Below, one piece after another: positions 1-9,551 of a stretch of DNA of 64,000 nt. The first letter of the stretch is position 1, and the number at the start of each line of letters is the position of its first letter. This stretch comes from Campylobacter volucris. Its GTDB lineage: Bacteria > Campylobacterota > Campylobacteria > Campylobacterales > Campylobacteraceae. The DNA is taken from NCBI RefSeq assembly GCF_008245045.1, contig NZ_CP043428.1:372001-436000 (forward strand), in the 5' to 3' direction. Made by a program: the position numbers and the translations under genes. The notes beneath the pieces were generated by a model that had not been told where the DNA came from, made no database searches, and was given only the letters and a program-made list of their open reading frames with translations.

Positions 1-364
1 AAACTACAGAAAATTTAACCTCTGTATCAATGCTATAGTTGTAATACTTAGCATTAATTTTTTTTACAATATAAGGTGTTAAAAAAGATATAATCAGCAT
101 AGACATGAAAACAGAAGCAAAAATAATGATAAAAAAACCACCTATAGCACTTAAAAATGCTAAGGAAAACTGAACTATGCTAAAACTAAAAAACCAAGCA
201 AACCAAGAATTGCTTGTAAAAGAATCTAAATAAGAAAAAAATGCATCATAAGTAAAATATACACATAAGCTTAAAAGTATTACACTAAAAAACAAAGGCA
301 AAAAAGAAAATTTTAAAAATGGTTTGCTAAGAAAATCTTGCAAACTAAGATAAAATATACTCAT
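1..364 (-). CDS. EI24/CysZ-like integral membrane protein, N-terminal part
   Basis: The reading frame starts with ATG at 364, overlapping the dut stop in an ATGA junction, and runs off the left edge open. The 121 visible residues begin MSIFYLSLQDFLSKPFLKFS and contain at least two long hydrophobic segments (about residues 20-40 and 62-95), then a charged loop. The N-terminal pattern and the position next to dut match the EI24-domain (CysZ-like) membrane protein family and the C. jejuni integral membrane protein beside dut. Family assignment is from memory of the pattern; the C-terminal half is not visible. Translational coupling to dut is inferred from the 4-base overlap. Confidence 0.7.
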   Translation of the reverse strand, partial: MSIFYLSLQDFLSKPFLKFSFLPLFFSVILLSLCVYFTYDAFFSYLDSFTSNSWFAWFFSFSIVQFSLAFLSAIGGFFIIIFASVFMSMLIISFLTPYIVKKINAKYYNYSIDTEVKFSVV

Positions 365-1053
365 TTTATATTTTTATAGACTTCTTGGAGTTTTTTATAA
401 ATTTCTTGATAATCTAAGCTTTCTTTTAGAATTTGGTTTAAAACTTCATTATCTTCTATGCCATTCCATATTTTTTTATAAGTGCCATTTTTATAGCCAT
501 TTTCTTGTCTAAATTGATTTAAGATATTTTTGCCTATGTAAATTTTATAAAGATCAAAAAAGCTCAATCCACATTTTCTAGCTAAGACAAAATATACACT
601 CAAAAGCTCACCTAAATCATAGTCAAAACCGCTACATTTATGAATGATTAGTTCAATATCATTTAAAATTCCATATATATCAGCATCATTTGGAATAGTA
701 TTGTCTTTACAAAAATCATCAAAAAAAGTTACAGATGAAACTTCTTCTGCGATGAAATTTTTATCTGTAACATTTTTTTCTTTGTATTCTTCTAAAATTA
801 AACTCATAATAAAATGCCAAATATCTACAATTTCAATGCGAACATTATCCCAGTTTGCAGGTGTATTGATATTTTTCCAATGTTTCCAAGCAAAAGAATC
901 TATAAGTTCAGCACATTCCATATAAATACATCTTCTAAAACTAATTAATTTACCTTCTTTTGTATAGCCATTTTCCCATCCTATGCCATTGGTATCATCA
1001 TTTAGTTTTTGTTGAAGTTCGAGCATACTTTTTAAGATATCTTTTGCTTTCAT
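361..1053 (-). CDS. dut: Dimeric dUTPase (all-alpha NTP pyrophosphatase)
   Basis: This 230-residue enzyme hydrolyses dUTP (and dUDP in this family) to dUMP, keeping uracil out of DNA and feeding thymidylate synthesis. It belongs to the all-alpha, MazG-like dimeric family, not the trimeric beta dUTPase. The metal-binding pairs are visible: ECAE gives Glu46 and Glu49, and EIVD gives Glu74 and Asp77, the same numbering as the crystallised C. jejuni enzyme. The start ATG is 9 bases after the stop of the upstream gene at 1063. The stop overlaps the start of the EI24-like gene, suggesting an operon of three genes on this strand. Confidence 0.95.
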   Translation of the reverse strand: MKAKDILKSMLELQQKLNDDTNGIGWENGYTKEGKLISFRRCIYMECAELIDSFAWKHWKNINTPANWDNVRIEIVDIWHFIMSLILEEYKEKNVTDKNFIAEEVSSVTFFDDFCKDNTIPNDADIYGILNDIELIIHKCSGFDYDLGELLSVYFVLARKCGLSFFDLYKIYIGKNILNQFRQENGYKNGTYKKIWNGIEDNEVLNQILKESLDYQEIYKKLQEVYKNIK

Positions 1054-1062
1054 TGTTAAGCC

Positions 1063-1608
1063 TTATGCGTAAAATCCAAATTCTTTATTATTTTCTTCTT
1101 TTTTTTCTTTTTGTTTATTGTAATTTTCCCAAATTTCTTCTAGTAATTTAGCACTATCTTGGAAAAGTTGTTTTTTAACATCATCAAGATCAGTTTTGCC
1201 CAATTCTTGTTTTAAGCTCTTATCCATAGTATTGAGTAATTCATGTAAGGTAGCTTTTTTATACTCTTCGCTTTTTGGCTCAGGTAAAGCATCGCCTATT
1301 TTCATTGCAGCGGTGATTAATTCTTTAGGCTGTAAGCTTCCTACTCTTGAATTTTTCATAAATTCATCAATTTGTGGTTGGAATTTAGCAACTGCATCTT
1401 TAATTTCTTTTATATCATCTTCTGAAAGTTTGGTTCCAGTATATGAAAAAGAAAAACCAAATTGTCGTCTTAAACTCAAAGAGGTAGAGTTGTCATCTTT
1501 TTCATAATTTACCTCTTTTTTGTCATACATAGCAAATGAAAGATGATTGCCACTTTTTGTTTTAATATCCATTGAAAAACTTTGAGAATTCAAACCAGAA
1601 ACTTGCAT
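1063..1608 (-). CDS. Small conserved Campylobacter protein of unknown function
   Basis: The product has 181 residues and begins MQVSGLNSQSFSMDIKTK. A TTG further upstream (1623) is in frame, but an AAGGA ribosome site sits five to seven bases before the ATG at 1608, which decides the start. There is no signal peptide or membrane segment. The N-terminal half is polar and probably beta-rich (alternating Ser/Leu/Phe); the C-terminal half is charged and helical, ending in a Lys/Glu-rich coil. I do not recognise a catalytic motif. The C. jejuni gene in this neighbourhood is annotated as an ATP/GTP-binding protein, but I see no Walker A motif here. A sigma28-like promoter directly upstream suggests co-expression with flagella. 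Confidence 0.75.
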   Translation of the reverse strand: MQVSGLNSQSFSMDIKTKSGNHLSFAMYDKKEVNYEKDDNSTSLSLRRQFGFSFSYTGTKLSEDDIKEIKDAVAKFQPQIDEFMKNSRVGSLQPKELITAAMKIGDALPEPKSEEYKKATLHELLNTMDKSLKQELGKTDLDDVKKQLFQDSAKLLEEIWENYNKQKEKKEENNKEFGFYA

Positions 1609-1638
1609 GCTATATCCTTTCAAATTTAGTCAAAAATT

Positions 1639-1665
1639 AAATCGGTAAAAGTGTTGAAAATTTAA
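1639..1665 (-). promoter_or_regulatory. Candidate sigma28 (FliA) promoter
   Basis: Read on the minus strand, TTAAATTT is followed by exactly 11 bases and then ACCGATTT, close to the FliA pattern TAAAGTTT-N11-GCCGATAA and to the Campylobacter -10 form CGATWT. Transcription would start about 25 bases before the ATG of the 181-residue protein. No competing sigma70 TATAAT lies in this position. This is a sequence match only. Confidence 0.45.
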
Positions 1666-1725
1666 CTAATTTCTTAAATTAAAACTATAAAATTTTTAAT
1701 ATTTAAAATATTGTAATATCAAGTT

Positions 1726-3357
1726 TTAAATGCTCGATAAATCCCCAAAAACTTTAAGTATTTTTTCATTGTCACAATGAAGTAAAATTTGTTCTTTTTG
1801 GTGTAAATTTTTACAAGCTTGCAAGGCTTGTTTTAAGTGTTCTTTTATAGAATATACCAGTCCATATGCAATAGCTTCTTTATCGAGCCCACCAAGCATA
1901 TAAATTAAAGGCATTCTTAAAGCCTTATTGATATCTAATTTTGCTTGCTCATTAAGTGTGGTTTTAAAATCAAATTTGCTAGGATGTTTAAATTTATAAG
2001 CAAGTGCAAGATCTAAAAAATCATCAATAGTTTTTAATTTTTCTCCACTGATAAAAGGATATGTAAAATAAAATAAATCAAGTATATTTTGACTTATTTT
2101 ACTTTCTTCATCGTAAGAATTTTGTATAAAATCATAATAATTTTTAAAAGAATCTTTATAGTTTTGAACCAAAGTTAAAGCAATTTTTGTTTTAGCAAAA
2201 GTATTTAAGAATAATCTAGGATTGCTTTCAAAAGAAAAATCTAAAAAATTACAATTTTGAGCACTTTGGTATAAAATTTGAGTTGGATTTGTAAAAGTTA
2301 AAATGATATTTTTTGCATTTAAATCATTTAGTTTGAAATTTTTAGCTTGTGAAATTTGATGTAGTGATGAAAAATTATTATAAGCAAATTCATTACTCAT
2401 GGGTTTTTCATAAAATCCAAAATCATCCCAAAAATTTTCTTCACTACAAGCTATACATCCATGTCCTGCAGCTACTGGCCAAGAGGTTTTGGAATTAAAT
2501 TTAACTTTAGGACAATTATTATAAGCATAGGGTCCTTTGCAACCTACTTTAAATAAGCAATATCCTTGTTTTATATTTTCATCATCAAAACTTTGAGCAA
2601 AATTTCCAGCTTCAAATTTGGCTTTTCTTTCGCATAGATCATGTAAGCATTTTCCATAAAGAGCTAAAGGTCTATTTTGTTCATCTAGGGCCATATTTTG
2701 TTCAAAAAGTATATAAAAACAAAGTGTTGCAATGATATTGATATCACTTGGAGGACATCCTGGTACATTGATAATCTTTTCTTCTAAAACCTTAGAGATT
2801 CCAATGCTTTTGGTAGGATTTGGATGTGCTGCTTGAATTCCTCCATAACTTGAGCAAGTTCCTATGGCAAATATGCTCTTAGCGTTTTTTGCACATTTTT
2901 GTAAAATTTCATATCCATTTTCTCCGCAAGCTCCTATGGTAAGGTAAAATGGATCTATCGCGCATACTCCGCCTTCTACTGCTAAAAGATAATCTTTTGT
3001 GTTTAAAATTTGCTCTAAATGATTTTCAGCTTGATGCCCACTTGCACTCATAAGAGTTTCATGATATTCTAACGAGATAAAATCAAAAATTAAATCTAAA
3101 AAATCAGGCAAAGATGTCCTAAGCAAACTTTCACTACAACCTGTACATTCACTTAAATGTAGCCATATTAAACTAGGTGGCGTGTGAAGTTGAAAATATC
3201 TATGAGCTAATGGTATAAACTCATTTGGAAGAGCTAAAATTTTAACAATAGCACTAACGGCTTCTAAATTGATATTTTTTTCTTCTTTATTTTCTTTTTC
3301 TAAAAGTGCAATTTTTTGTTCAAGAATTTTTTGTAGCTCTTCGTTGCTTAAAGACAT
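1726..3357 (-). CDS. hydA2: Orphan [NiFe]-hydrogenase small-subunit homologue (HydA2-like)
   Basis: The product has 543 residues, far longer than a usual small subunit. After a charged 30-residue N-terminal helix with no Tat signal, it keeps the iron-sulfur ligand motifs in order: ECTGC (Cys71, Cys74), GTCSSYGG, NVPGCPP, HDLCER, a CLFKVGCKGP segment and a GHGCIACSE segment. These match the proximal, distal and medial cluster sites of group 1 enzymes. About 200 further residues with no motif I recognise follow. No large subunit or maturation gene is nearby; it sits just upstream of tpiA on the same strand with AAAGGA before the ATG. C. jejuni has this gene (hydA2) in the same place. Lack of a signal peptide suggests a cytoplasmic role, perhaps in hydrogenase biogenesis or as a separate electron carrier; that is inference. 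Confidence 0.85.
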   Translation of the reverse strand: MSLSNEELQKILEQKIALLEKENKEEKNINLEAVSAIVKILALPNEFIPLAHRYFQLHTPPSLIWLHLSECTGCSESLLRTSLPDFLDLIFDFISLEYHETLMSASGHQAENHLEQILNTKDYLLAVEGGVCAIDPFYLTIGACGENGYEILQKCAKNAKSIFAIGTCSSYGGIQAAHPNPTKSIGISKVLEEKIINVPGCPPSDINIIATLCFYILFEQNMALDEQNRPLALYGKCLHDLCERKAKFEAGNFAQSFDDENIKQGYCLFKVGCKGPYAYNNCPKVKFNSKTSWPVAAGHGCIACSEENFWDDFGFYEKPMSNEFAYNNFSSLHQISQAKNFKLNDLNAKNIILTFTNPTQILYQSAQNCNFLDFSFESNPRLFLNTFAKTKIALTLVQNYKDSFKNYYDFIQNSYDEESKISQNILDLFYFTYPFISGEKLKTIDDFLDLALAYKFKHPSKFDFKTTLNEQAKLDINKALRMPLIYMLGGLDKEAIAYGLVYSIKEHLKQALQACKNLHQKEQILLHCDNEKILKVFGDLSSI

Positions 3358-3360
3358 ATT

Positions 3361-4041
3361 TTATCCTTTGGCAATTTGTATCATTTTTAAAAAATTATCT
3401 GCTTTTAAAGCAGCTGAACCCACTAATACCCCGTGGCAATTTTTTAAACTGCATATGGTTTTAATGTTTTCTTGATTAACACTTCCACCATATAAAAATT
3501 TATTTGAACCAAATTGGCTTAAAAAATTCAAAACTTCTTCGATATCTTTACTATCTGCGCTAACTCCTGTGCCTATAGAATAAATTGGTTCATAAGCGAT
3601 GATAAGTTTATTGTAATTTAGATCGATATTATCTAATTGGTTTTTTAAAAAATCTAAACTTTTTTTAGCCTGTTTTGTTTCTAGACTTTCTCCTATACAA
3701 TAGATAATGTTATAGCCAAGATTTTTTGCAAAATCAAATTTTGCTCTTAAGAATTCTTCACTTTCTCCTAAAGTTCTTCTTTCAGAATGACCTATTAATA
3801 CACTTTGAATGTTAAATTCTTCTAAGTGTTCTTGAGCGATTTCTCCAGTATATGCCCCATTTTTGCAAGGGTAAAAATTTTGTGCACCTTGGAAAAAATT
3901 AAGTTTTAAGTTAGAAAAAGCTGTACTTGGAGGGAAGATGAAAATTTCATCTTCATTATTTTGATAAGAATTGATTTCTTTAGCATAATTTTCAAAACTA
4001 GCTCTTGTGTGATTACATTTTAAATTTGCAGCAAAAATCAT
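3361..4041 (-). CDS. tpiA: Triosephosphate isomerase
   Basis: It interconverts dihydroxyacetone phosphate and glyceraldehyde 3-phosphate in the cytoplasm. Visible family landmarks are the Asn/Lys pair near the N terminus (AANLKCN, replacing the usual GNWKMN), the catalytic His loop IGHSERR, the catalytic Glu in [11 protein letters not shown], and the phosphate loop LYGGSV near the C terminus. At 226 residues it is shorter than the usual 250, as in other Campylobacter. The ATG overlaps the pgk stop in an ATGA junction, so translation is probably coupled. In an organism without phosphofructokinase, the gapA-pgk-tpiA group is likely gluconeogenic. Confidence 0.97.
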   Translation of the reverse strand: MIFAANLKCNHTRASFENYAKEINSYQNNEDEIFIFPPSTAFSNLKLNFFQGAQNFYPCKNGAYTGEIAQEHLEEFNIQSVLIGHSERRTLGESEEFLRAKFDFAKNLGYNIIYCIGESLETKQAKKSLDFLKNQLDNIDLNYNKLIIAYEPIYSIGTGVSADSKDIEEVLNFLSQFGSNKFLYGGSVNQENIKTICSLKNCHGVLVGSAALKADNFLKMIQIAKG

Positions 4042-5240
4042 TCATCGCCTTTTGCCATTAAAGGTTTAACTCCAGGGAGTTCTTTTCCTTCTATAAGTTC
4101 TAATGACGCACCTCCACCAGTAGAGATAAAGGTCATTTCATCAGCATCACCAGCTCTTGCTACAACATCAGCAGTATCACCACCGCCAATGACAGTAGTT
4201 GCATGAGATTCGCTAATATAATGACTCATTTTGATACTACCTTTTGAGAATTTATCTATTTCAAAAACCCCCATAGGTCCATTCCACCATATAGTTTGCG
4301 CATCTGAAAGCGCTTCTTTAAATAATCTCACACTAGCAGGTCCTATATCAAGTCCCATCCAGCCAGATGGAATTTCTTGTACAGGAACATACTTCATCAC
4401 TGCTTCTTGCGAGCAAGTTTGTGCAGCAGTTACATCAACAGGAAGATAAATTTTTACTCCTAATTCTTTACTTTTTGATAGAATTTTATTTGCTTCTTCT
4501 ATTAAATCTTCTTCTAAAAGCGAATTTCCTATGTCATAGCCTTGTGCCTTTAAAAAAGTAAAGGCCATACCTCCACCTATGATAAGTTTATCCACTTTTG
4601 GAAGTAAATTAGTCAAAGCTTGTAATTTACCACTTACTTTAGACCCACCAACCACAGCTACAAAAGGACGAGCAGGATGCTTGATAAGATTACTTGCAAA
4701 TTCTATTTCTTTTTGTAGTAAAAATCCAGCACCTTTGTGGGTATTATCAAAAAATTTTGTAATAGCTTCTACACTTGAGTGAGCTCTATGGCAAACTCCA
4801 AAAGCATCATTAATATAAACATCAGCCATAGATGCAAGTTCTTTGGCTAAATTTTCATCATTTTTTGTTTCACCTTTTTCAAAGCGTAAATTTTCTAAAA
4901 GTAAAATTTCACTTTTTTGTAATTGACCAGTTTTCTTTTTAGCATCTTCGCCGATAATATCTTTAGCCATGATTACTTCTTTATTCATTAACCTAGCAAG
5001 TCTTTTTGCAACAGGTTCTAAAGAATATTTAGAAGCAATCTCTTTTGGACGACCTAAATGTGAAGCTAAAATAACACTGCAACCATTATCTAAGCAATAT
5101 CTTATAGTAGGAATGGCTGATCTTATGCGACGATCGTCTGTGATATTTAAAAATTCATCTTGAGGCACATTAAAATCACATCTTATAAAAACTTTTTTAT
5201 TAGCTAAATCTATGTCTTTGATTGATAAAATATTACTCAT
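4038..5240 (-). CDS. pgk: Phosphoglycerate kinase
   Basis: This 400-residue two-domain enzyme exchanges phosphate between 1,3-bisphosphoglycerate and ADP. The N-terminal domain shows the RCDFNVP substrate motif, the SHLGRPK motif and the basic patch including AHSSVE. The C-terminal domain carries the glycine-rich nucleotide loops [10 protein letters not shown] and GGGDT near the end ([11 protein letters not shown]) and the [14 protein letters not shown]-terminal motif. Length is typical. It lies 2 bases downstream of gapA and overlaps tpiA, forming a compact three-gene operon. Confidence 0.98.
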   Translation of the reverse strand: MSNILSIKDIDLANKKVFIRCDFNVPQDEFLNITDDRRIRSAIPTIRYCLDNGCSVILASHLGRPKEIASKYSLEPVAKRLARLMNKEVIMAKDIIGEDAKKKTGQLQKSEILLLENLRFEKGETKNDENLAKELASMADVYINDAFGVCHRAHSSVEAITKFFDNTHKGAGFLLQKEIEFASNLIKHPARPFVAVVGGSKVSGKLQALTNLLPKVDKLIIGGGMAFTFLKAQGYDIGNSLLEEDLIEEANKILSKSKELGVKIYLPVDVTAAQTCSQEAVMKYVPVQEIPSGWMGLDIGPASVRLFKEALSDAQTIWWNGPMGVFEIDKFSKGSIKMSHYISESHATTVIGGGDTADVVARAGDADEMTFISTGGGASLELIEGKELPGVKPLMAKGDE

Positions 5241-5242
5241 TA

Positions 5243-6238
5243 TTAAGCCTTTGCGATAAATACTGCCATATCAACTAAACGAGAAGAATAACCCCATTCA
5301 TTATCATACCAAGCAACTACTTTAACAAAATCATCACAAATGACTTGAGTTAAATCACTCGCAACAATTGCTCCATATGAGCAAGTTATAAAATCGCTTG
5401 AAACTCTTTGATCATCATCAACAAGTAATAAGCCTTTTAAATTTGTGTTTGCGGCTGTTTTGAAAGCTTCATTGATTTGTTCTTTGGTAACTTTTGTTTT
5501 TAAAGTTGCGGTTAAATCTACAGTTGATACATCAGCTACTGGAACACGCATACTTTGGCCATGTAATCTTCCATCAAGTTCAGGCATGACAAGTTTCATA
5601 GCTTTAGCAGCTCCGGTAGAAGTTGGGATGATATTTTGCGCAGCAGCACGAGATCTTCTTTTATCTCTAGCTTTTGCATCGATAATACTTTGGCCATTGG
5701 TGTAAGCATGTATAGTGGTCATTAAACCTTTTTCTATACCAAAATTATCTTGTAAAACTCTACATATTGGTCCTAAACAATTTGTAGTACAACTTGCATT
5801 AGAAATAATTTTTTCACCTTTATAATGATGTGCATTTACTCCTAAAACATAAGTTGGAGTGTTGTCTTTTGCTGGAGCACTCATGATAACTTTTTCTATA
5901 CCATGATCTAAAAACCCTTGACATTTTTCTAAGGTTAAATGTGCTCCTGTGCATTCTAAAACAATTTGTGCTCCATATTTTGCAAAATCTAAATCCGCTA
6001 CATTTCTGCTTTTTAAAACTTTTATTTTTTTATTATCAATAATTAAATCATCTCCATCATTTTCAACACTACCTTCATATACTCCATGCACTGTGTCGTA
6101 TTTAAAAAGATATTTAGTAAGTTCTATATCGGTAGTATCATTGATCGCTACAAGTTCTATATCATCGCGTTTCATGATAATCCTTGCAACACATCTTCCA
6201 ATGCGTCCAAAACCATTTATTGCAACTTTTACAGCCAT
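5243..6238 (-). CDS. gapA: Glyceraldehyde-3-phosphate dehydrogenase, type I
   Basis: It oxidises or forms glyceraldehyde 3-phosphate with NAD(H) or NADP(H). The Rossmann motif INGFGRIGR opens the protein, and the catalytic cysteine lies in SNASCTTN, followed by the HAYT and [12 protein letters not shown] substrate loops. Two ATGs are possible at the start; the second (6238) is preferred because AAGGA lies seven bases before it but only one base before the first. The result is 331 residues. It is the first gene of the gapA-pgk-tpiA operon and is divergent from nadD across about 60 bases. Confidence 0.97.
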   Translation of the reverse strand: MAVKVAINGFGRIGRCVARIIMKRDDIELVAINDTTDIELTKYLFKYDTVHGVYEGSVENDGDDLIIDNKKIKVLKSRNVADLDFAKYGAQIVLECTGAHLTLEKCQGFLDHGIEKVIMSAPAKDNTPTYVLGVNAHHYKGEKIISNASCTTNCLGPICRVLQDNFGIEKGLMTTIHAYTNGQSIIDAKARDKRRSRAAAQNIIPTSTGAAKAMKLVMPELDGRLHGQSMRVPVADVSTVDLTATLKTKVTKEQINEAFKTAANTNLKGLLLVDDDQRVSSDFITCSYGAIVASDLTQVICDDFVKVVAWYDNEWGYSSRLVDMAVFIAKA

Positions 6239-6262
6239 TTTCATTTCCTTTTTATGATTAAG

Positions 6263-6275
6263 TGCTAAAATTCTA
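6263..6275. promoter_or_regulatory. Overlapping divergent promoters, gapA (minus) and nadD (plus)
   Basis: On the plus strand TGCTAAAAT (6263-6271) is an extended -10 element of Campylobacter type (TG, one base, then TAAAAT) placed about 28 bases before the nadD ATG. On the minus strand TAGAAT (6275 down to 6270) is a plausible -10 for gapA. The two boxes overlap by two bases, so polymerase could probably occupy only one at a time. Confidence 0.4.
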
Positions 6276-6298
6276 CTAAAAAAAGGTTAAAATTTTAT

Positions 6299-6844
6299 AT
6301 GAAAATCGCACTTTTTGGAGGTAGTTTTGATCCGCCTCATTTAGGACATAATGCTATCGTATTTAATGCTTTGGAATATTTAGATATTAATAAATTAGTC
6401 ATTATGCCAACTTTTATTAGTCCTTTTAAGCAAAAATTTACCGCTAATGAGCAAATGCGTTTAAAATGGTGTGAGGCAGTTTGGGCAAATATACCAAAAG
6501 TAGAAATTTGTGATTTTGAAATTTTAAAACAAAGACCTGTGCCTAGTATAGAAAGTGTAGATTTTTTATATCAAAAATATGAAATTTCAAAATTTTATTT
6601 AATTTTAGGTGCTGATCATTTAAAAAATTTACACCAATGGCATGAATTTGAAAGATTGCAAAATTTGGTAGAATTCGTCATAGCAAAAAGAGATAATATA
6701 TTTATCCCTAAAGAATTTAAAACCTTAGATACTAAAGTAGATATTTCTTCATCTTTTATAAGGCAAACTTTGCAAACAACTCAAGTTTGTGAGCAAATCA
6801 AAGAAGAGGTTAAGCTTTGTTATTCTAAATTTAAAAACACTTAG
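6299..6844 (+). CDS. nadD: Nicotinate-nucleotide adenylyltransferase
   Basis: This 181-residue enzyme adenylates nicotinate mononucleotide to deamido-NAD in NAD synthesis. The nucleotidyltransferase motif FGGSFDPPHLGH sits at residues 5-16, and the C-terminal ISSSFIRQ motif of the family is present as DISSSFIRQ. An FKQKF lysine loop and LILGADHL are also characteristic. The ATG lies in a short leader with only a weak AAAAGG far upstream, so initiation may be inefficient. rsfS follows 13 bases later, the same pairing as in many bacteria. Confidence 0.95.
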   Translation: MKIALFGGSFDPPHLGHNAIVFNALEYLDINKLVIMPTFISPFKQKFTANEQMRLKWCEAVWANIPKVEICDFEILKQRPVPSIESVDFLYQKYEISKFYLILGADHLKNLHQWHEFERLQNLVEFVIAKRDNIFIPKEFKTLDTKVDISSSFIRQTLQTTQVCEQIKEEVKLCYSKFKNT

Positions 6845-6857
6845 AAAAAGGAAGAAA

Positions 6858-7187
6858 ATGCAAGAAAGAATTGATAATATAGTTCAAATTTTAGATGATA
6901 AAAAAGCAGATTTAATAGAAACTTTTGATATGCAAGATAAAGATTATTTTGTTAAATTTGTAGTGATTGCTACTACTATGGGAGAAAGACATGCGCTTTC
7001 TTTGATTGATGATTTAAAAACCAATCTTAAAAGTAAGGGTGAGGAATTTTTAAATATAGAAAGTAGTGAAGAATGGACTGTGCTTGATTTAGGTGATATT
7101 TTAATTCATTTGATGAGTGAAACTTATAGAGCAAAATATAATATAGAAGAATTTTTAAAAAGTTTAAACAAGGAAAGTCAGAATTAG
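6858..7187 (+). CDS. rsfS: Ribosomal silencing factor RsfS
   Basis: The 109-residue product is a member of the RsfS/Iojap family (formerly DUF143), which binds L14 on the 50S subunit and blocks subunit joining under starvation. Characteristic segments are the KDYFVKFVVIATTMGERH region, SEEWTVLDLGDILIHLM and the final YNIEEF. A longer in-frame opening exists upstream, but an AAGGAAG ribosome site directly precedes the ATG at 6858, which fixes the start. It sits between nadD and the broken TPR gene. Confidence 0.95.
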   Translation: MQERIDNIVQILDDKKADLIETFDMQDKDYFVKFVVIATTMGERHALSLIDDLKTNLKSKGEEFLNIESSEEWTVLDLGDILIHLMSETYRAKYNIEEFLKSLNKESQN

Positions 7188-7196
7188 GAAAAAGAT

Positions 7197-9135
7197 TTGG
7201 ATAATTTAATTGCTGAATTATCAGATTTAGCCAAAGAATATTTTGAAAATTCAGAGTTTGAAAAATGTGAAGAGATTTTAAATGAGCTTATAGCTTTTTG
7301 CAATGGCAAAATCATGCTTGTTCAAGATGGTCAAATGATTTTTATAGATGATGAAAATAAACATCATTTGCTTTTAGAAGCTTATCATAATAGAGCACTT
7401 TGCAGGTTTAATTGTTTGAAATTTCAAGAAGCGCTTAAAGATGCAGCTATAGCTGTAGAGTTTGATCCTGGTAATGTGTTTTTGTTTAATCTTTTGGGTT
7501 TGTGTAATTTTAAGTTAAATTTGTTACAAGAAGCGCTTTTAGCTTTTAATAAAACTATAGTATTAGATAATGCCTATCATTTAGCATATTTTAACAGAGC
7601 TAGAGTTTATGTGCTTTTAAATGATTATAAAAAAGCTTTAAGAGATTTGCAAGCTTGTATTGATTTGGCTCCAGAATATTATGGTGCTTATTATATCAAA
7701 GCCATTGCTTTACTTAGTATTGATCCAAAACAAGCTTTGCTTGATTTTAAAAAAACGCAAGAATTGGGTTTTGAGTGTGCAGAATTGTTTTATTATCAAG
7801 GTATTGCTTATGAAAATTTAAATGAGCATCAAGAGGCGATAAATTGTTTTACCAAAGCTATTGAAAATGATAAAAATTACGCTGATGCTTACTATAAAAG
7901 AGCAAACAATAAACGCAAAATTAATGATTTAAAGATGGCTTTGCAAGATTGCTTAAAATCAATTGAATTAGATAATAAAAATGCAACAGCATATTTGATT
8001 TTAGGGCATATTTATAAAGATTTAAAAAAGATAGAATTATCAATAAAAGCTTTAAAAAAATCAATTGAACTAGATGAGAAGTTAGAATATCCATATTATG
8101 TTTTGGCTAATATTTTGTATGATTTAAAAGAATATAACCAAGCTTTAAAGTATTATGATAAAGCAATTGAGCTTTATGAATAATATACTCAAGCTTACAT
8201 TAATAGAGGCAATACTAAACTCAATCTTGAAAGAACAGAAGATGCGATTTTAGATTTTGATTTAGCAGCAAAGTATTATGAAAAAAGAGTTAAAGAACAT
8301 AGCTTTTCTCTATCAGAATTAGAAGAACTTGAACACGCAATTCCTTATGGTTTTTATCATTTGGGCAATACTTTATATGAGACAAATAAATACGAAGAAG
8401 CTTTGATAAGTTATGAAAAAGCTTTAAAATTTCAAAAAGAATATCCTGATGTTTTTTACAATAGGGCTTATTTAAAATCTGATCTTGAAAAATATGATGA
8501 GGCTTTAAAAGATAGTGAGCTAGCTATAAAATACTACAAAAAACAAAATAATACTAAAAATTATGCTAGAGCTCTTTTTCAAAAAGCTTGGATTAAAAGT
8601 AAGCTTGAGAGATTTCAAGAAGCTATAAAATGAATATAATGAACTTATAAAATCATATAAAGATTATATTGATTTAAAAGATGTGTTATTTAAAAGAGCA
8701 TATTGTGCAAAAGAGCTTGAATCTTATGAAGAATTAATAACTTATTGTGATGTGGCACATAAAGTATGTAAAAATAATTTTAAACTTTATCTTTGGCAAG
8801 GAATTGCTAAATATAATTTAAGCTTAGAAGAAGAGGCTATAAAATATCTTAATAAAGCTTTAAATTTAAATAAAGATGAAAATTGGACATATTATTATAA
8901 AGCAGAATGTTTAAGAAATTTGGGTAATTTTGACGATGCATTAAAATGCTACGAAGATTGTCTAAAAATATTTAGTGAAAATATCAAAGCTTTAATAGGA
9001 AAAATTCAATGCTTAGAGCAGCTAAAAGAATATAAACAAGCATTAGAATGTACCAAAGAGCTATTAAGTTTTGATAGAGAAAATGAATTTGCATTAAAAT
9101 ATCAAAGTATTTTAATGCAAAAACTAAAACAATAA
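7197..9135 (+). pseudogene. Tetratricopeptide-repeat protein, interrupted by a stop and a frameshift
   Basis: The gene starts at a TTG (7197) with AGGA nearby, just after rsfS. It encodes many tandem 34-residue TPR units (patterns such as AYYKRANNKRK and ALQDCLKSIELD). The frame is broken twice. An in-frame TAA at 8181-8183 falls between two helices of one repeat, and the same frame reopens at once and stays open to 8631. There, one extra T after AAA shifts the frame by +1 and the repeats continue in the next frame to 9135. Repaired, the protein would be about 645 residues. TPR proteins act as protein-protein scaffolds; no enzymatic domain is seen. The parts could be separately translated, but the breaks within repeats argue for decay or a sequence error. 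Confidence 0.8.
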
Positions 9136-9166
9136 AATAAAAAATGGTAGCAAATTTGGAATTAAA

Positions 9167-9541
9167 TTAGAGTTTGTTGATATATTCTTCAATCTCTTCT
9201 TTGATTACATCTTTTCTTTCTTTTAAAGCTTCTTTTTTGCTTTTATATTCTGCTTTGCTCATGTAATCTTTTTGTTTTTTTAATTCTTTTAATTCTTGTT
9301 CGATTTTTTCTATTTCTTGCTCTTTTAGTTTTTTAGCTTCTAGTTTTTTATCGTAAAAATAAGGATCTTTGGCACAATCTGCTTGTATTTCTTTAAGCAC
9401 TAATTCTAATTTAGAAGCTTTGCTGTGGTGATTGTATTTTTTTGCATAAGTTATTTCTTTTTGAATTTGCTCTATTTTTCTTTCACATTGTGTAGAAAAT
9501 GCAAGAGTGCAAAGAGTAAGTAAAAATAAAATTTGTTTCAT
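9167..9541 (-). CDS. DUF1090 (YqjC-like) periplasmic coiled-coil protein
   Basis: The 124-residue product has a short signal peptide (MKQILFLLTLCTLAFS) followed by a mature chain with the DUF1090 layout: Cys-rich start CERKIEQIQKEITYAKKYNHH, then KASKLELVLKEIQADC, then a strongly charged Lys/Glu coiled coil to the C terminus. The two cysteines (about positions 19 and 55) may form a disulfide. E. coli YqjC has the same plan; its role is not established. It is 10 bases downstream of the DUF4153-like gene and on its strand. Confidence 0.8.
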   Translation of the reverse strand: MKQILFLLTLCTLAFSTQCERKIEQIQKEITYAKKYNHHSKASKLELVLKEIQADCAKDPYFYDKKLEAKKLKEQEIEKIEQELKELKKQKDYMSKAEYKSKKEALKERKDVIKEEIEEYINKL

Positions 9542-9551
9542 TTTAATCCTT

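Noticed and set aside
8631-8640. Programmed frameshift in the TPR gene
   Set aside because: No stimulatory structure or known slippery heptamer is evident, and a separate in-frame stop upstream would still block the product.
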